A stretch of DNA of 7,362 nucleotides from an uncultured Oscillospiraceae bacterium (GTDB lineage: Bacteria > Bacillota > Clostridia > Oscillospirales > Oscillospiraceae). The DNA is taken from positions 1 to 7,362 of the forward strand of contig CAAERF010000011.1 of NCBI GenBank assembly GCA_900758315.1, given 5' to 3'. This document shows, one piece after another, positions 5,511 to 7,362 of the stretch. Under the pieces are notes generated by a model. It did not search any database and was not told where the DNA came from. It was given only the letters and a program-made list of their open reading frames with translations. Numbering within the stretch: position 1 is the first letter of the stretch; each line of letters begins with the position of its first letter. A program made the position numbers and the translations under genes.

Positions 5511-6434
5511 ATGAACGCAATTGGTTATATCAATCAGTCCGAATACGAACCCCGGTTCTGGAATATGGCGAGATGCCGTTCTGGTCAGGGTGACCATCCT
5601 TCCATGGGTTACAACACCGCCAACGGCACCTACGCACTACCCGCTGCCTTTGGCAAAAAGCTGGAGCAGGCGCTCTCCCGGGAGAGCCTGTTCCGGGGCA
5701 TGGCCACTGTGATCCGTGCCTATGGTAACGACTACACCCTCTATGCCAAGGACACCGATGACCTGGCGCAGTTTGTGGAAGAGGGCGGCCTGATCCCAGT
5801 TTATGACGGGATCGATGATTTCACCGTCAGCAAAATCGGCAGTCATAAGCTGGCTGTGTTTGTGAAACTGGATGAGGATTTCGTCAACGATGCCGGGTTC
5901 AGCATGGAGGACTACCTCACAGACCGTCTCGGCAGGAACTTCGGCAGGGCCGAGGACAAGGGCTTCATCACCGGCAGCGGTGTCCATGAACCCACCGGTA
6001 TTCTCCACACCGATGAAGGGGCCGAGGTCGGTGTTACTGCCGGAACCCTTACCTACGATGACGTCATCGGCCTGTACTTTTCCGTGAAGCCGGAGTACCG
6101 CAGGAACGGTGTGTGGCTCATGAACGACAAGACGGCGCTGGCTCTCAGAACACTGAAGGACGCCGATGGCAATTACCTCTGGAACAGCAGCAACGACACC
6201 ATTCTGGGCAAGCCTGTCCGGATCTCCGAGTTTATGCCGGATGCCGCCTCCGGTAACAAGCCTATTGCTTTCGGGGATTTCAGCTACTACTGGGTCGTAC
6301 TGAGAGCACCGTTCAGCCTCAGGACCCTGACGGAGGAGTTCGCCCTGCATGACCAGATCGGCTACCTCGCGCTGGAATATCTGGACGGCAGACTTGTCCG
6401 AAGAGACGCAGTCAAGGTGCTTCAGATGAAATAA
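5511..6434 (+). CDS. HK97-fold phage major capsid protein
   Basis: This 307-residue protein has the features of a tailed-phage major capsid protein of the HK97 fold. A short N-terminal arm (about 1-40) precedes the first helix (PAAFGKKLEQALSRESLFRG). An E-loop-like hairpin follows (about 71-120, with AQFVEEGGLIPVYDG), then a spine-helix region (MEDYLTDRLGRNFGRAEDKGF, 132-152) and the family-typical GSGVHEPTGIL (155-165). The C-terminal A-domain part holds GKPVRISEFMP and FGDFSYYWVVLR (254-265). No scaffolding delta domain or protease is fused or adjacent, and no portal, terminase or tail gene is in the window. The ATG follows AAGGAGG by 8 bases. An encapsulin-like or capsid-remodelling role cannot be excluded. 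The minus-strand frame at 5637-6350 is its shadow. Confidence 0.9.
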   Translation: MNAIGYINQSEYEPRFWNMARCRSGQGDHPSMGYNTANGTYALPAAFGKKLEQALSRESLFRGMATVIRAYGNDYTLYAKDTDDLAQFVEEGGLIPVYDGIDDFTVSKIGSHKLAVFVKLDEDFVNDAGFSMEDYLTDRLGRNFGRAEDKGFITGSGVHEPTGILHTDEGAEVGVTAGTLTYDDVIGLYFSVKPEYRRNGVWLMNDKTALALRTLKDADGNYLWNSSNDTILGKPVRISEFMPDAASGNKPIAFGDFSYYWVVLRAPFSLRTLTEEFALHDQIGYLALEYLDGRLVRRDAVKVLQMK

Positions 6435-6448
6435 GCCACGGAGAGAAG

Positions 6449-6486
6449 GACCGCCCCTTTGGCAGTCCTGGCCCCCAGGGGCGGTC
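6449..6486 (+). other. Strong G+C-rich hairpin after the capsid gene
   Basis: GACCGCCCCT (6449-6458) pairs perfectly over 10 bases with AGGGGCGGTC (6477-6486), with an 18-base loop that can form a small GGC/GCC inner stem. It starts 14 bases after the capsid stop codon. There is no T-run after it, so it is not a standard terminator; it could stabilise the 3' end of the capsid mRNA or form part of a structured leader for the next gene. Confidence 0.6.
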
Positions 6487-6553
6487 TGAATCTCTGCGAT
6501 ACCTTACCCTGGGAACGGGCGTGGGGTCGCGTGTACGAAATCGCGTAAGTTTT

Positions 6554-6574
6554 CGGGGGAATAGCCCCCGGAGG
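6554..6574 (+). promoter_or_regulatory. Hairpin overlapping the Shine-Dalgarno of the TnpW-like gene
   Basis: CGGGGG (6554-6559) and CCCCCG (6565-6570) form a six-bp all-G/C stem with a five-base loop. The ribosome binding sequence GGAGG (6570-6574) begins at the last base of the stem. Wobble and A-T pairs can extend the stem into it. The hairpin could limit ribosome access to the TnpW-like gene. Confidence 0.5.
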
Positions 6575-6591
6575 AAAGGCAGGTGACGAAA

Positions 6592-6750
6592 ATGGCGAAA
6601 GACAGAGAGGCTGTGGTCGAGACGGTGATTGGAGATACCATGTACATCATCGAGAATACCGTCAGTGATGATGCCCGAGAGACCGCTTATGAAAAGGTCA
6701 GGAGACTCATCCTCCATGACACAGAAATTTATCAGAAAAAAGCATCCTGA
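6592..6750 (+). CDS. TnpW-like small transposon-encoded protein
   Basis: This 52-residue protein (MAKDREAVVETVIGDTMYIIENTVSD...) resembles the small TnpW-type proteins found just upstream of large serine recombinases in clostridial Tn4451-like elements. These share a VIGDTxYIVE-like strand and an ARETAYEKVRRLIL-like helix (residues 28-41 here). Their function is not established; a role linked to recombination or its control is likely from position. The ATG at 6592 has AGGTGA a short distance upstream. A GTG at 6583, in frame and 8 bases after GGAGG (6570-6574), is an equally good start and would add three residues. It ends 70 bases before the recombinase, with a palindrome between them. The assignment is by recalled family pattern, not by search. 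Confidence 0.75.
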   Translation: MAKDREAVVETVIGDTMYIIENTVSDDARETAYEKVRRLILHDTEIYQKKAS

Positions 6751-6777
6751 CGCTTGATATTGCGGCAGTATAGAGCG
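6751..6777. promoter_or_regulatory. 13-1-13 imperfect palindrome upstream of the recombinase
   Basis: CGCTTGATATTGC (6751-6763) and GCAGTATAGAGCG (6765-6777) are inverted copies around G6764, matching at 10 of 13 positions. The palindrome begins right after the TnpW-like stop codon and ends 43 bases before the recombinase start. It could be an operator or recombinase-binding site; a dimer-sized site of this form fits either. No promoter is convincing here. Confidence 0.45.
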
Positions 6778-6796
6778 AATATGAAGTACCGCTTGA

Positions 6797-7362
<566 letters not shown>

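Noticed and set aside
5637..6350. 237-codon minus-strand frame
   Set aside because: It is antisense to the capsid gene, whose family features are clear.
6449..6486. Intrinsic terminator of the capsid operon
   Set aside because: The stem is strong, but no T-run follows on the plus strand, and the other strand does not have one either.

Overview
The window looks like the middle of a mobile genetic element from a Firmicute, most likely a gut clostridium. Ribosome binding sites are strong AAGGAGG/GGAGG types, and the recombinase and its small upstream partner resemble the Tn4451-style TnpX/TnpW pair common in Clostridia. The family calls are read from protein motifs; no database search was possible.

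Layout. (1) Bases 1-1155, minus strand: a small XRE/Cro-type regulator followed, 17 bases later, by a C5 cytosine DNA methyltransferase that runs off the left edge. A good promoter (TTGCTT-17-TATAAT) precedes the regulator. This part is visibly more A+T-rich than the rest. (2) Bases 1156-2136: about 1 kb without a convincing gene. It holds an ordered array of 11-bp repeats in two large tandem units (1459-1633), a plus-strand intrinsic terminator (1681-1711) and an A/T-tract region with short direct repeats. (3) Bases 2137-4455: a 772-residue primase-polymerase/SF3 helicase, the replication protein. (4) Bases 4456-4629: an 85-bp inverted-repeat structure and a three-codon mini-ORF with a perfect Shine-Dalgarno. 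(5) Bases 4630-6434: a tight four-gene run of an unknown 84-residue protein, two tandem paralogous zinc-ribbon proteins and an HK97-fold major capsid protein. (6) Bases 6435-6582: a G+C-rich structured leader whose last hairpin overlaps a Shine-Dalgarno. (7) Bases 6592-7362: a TnpW-like small protein, a 13-1-13 palindrome, and the N-terminal part of a large serine recombinase cut by the right edge.

How it may work together (inference): the serine recombinase moves the element, the PrimPol-helicase replicates it, possibly from the 11-bp repeat array, and the methyltransferase protects or maintains it. The most unusual point is a phage major capsid protein with no portal, protease or terminase beside it, between a replication gene and a transposon-type recombinase. 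This suggests a phage-satellite-like or capsid-hijacking element, or a capsid-fold protein put to another use.
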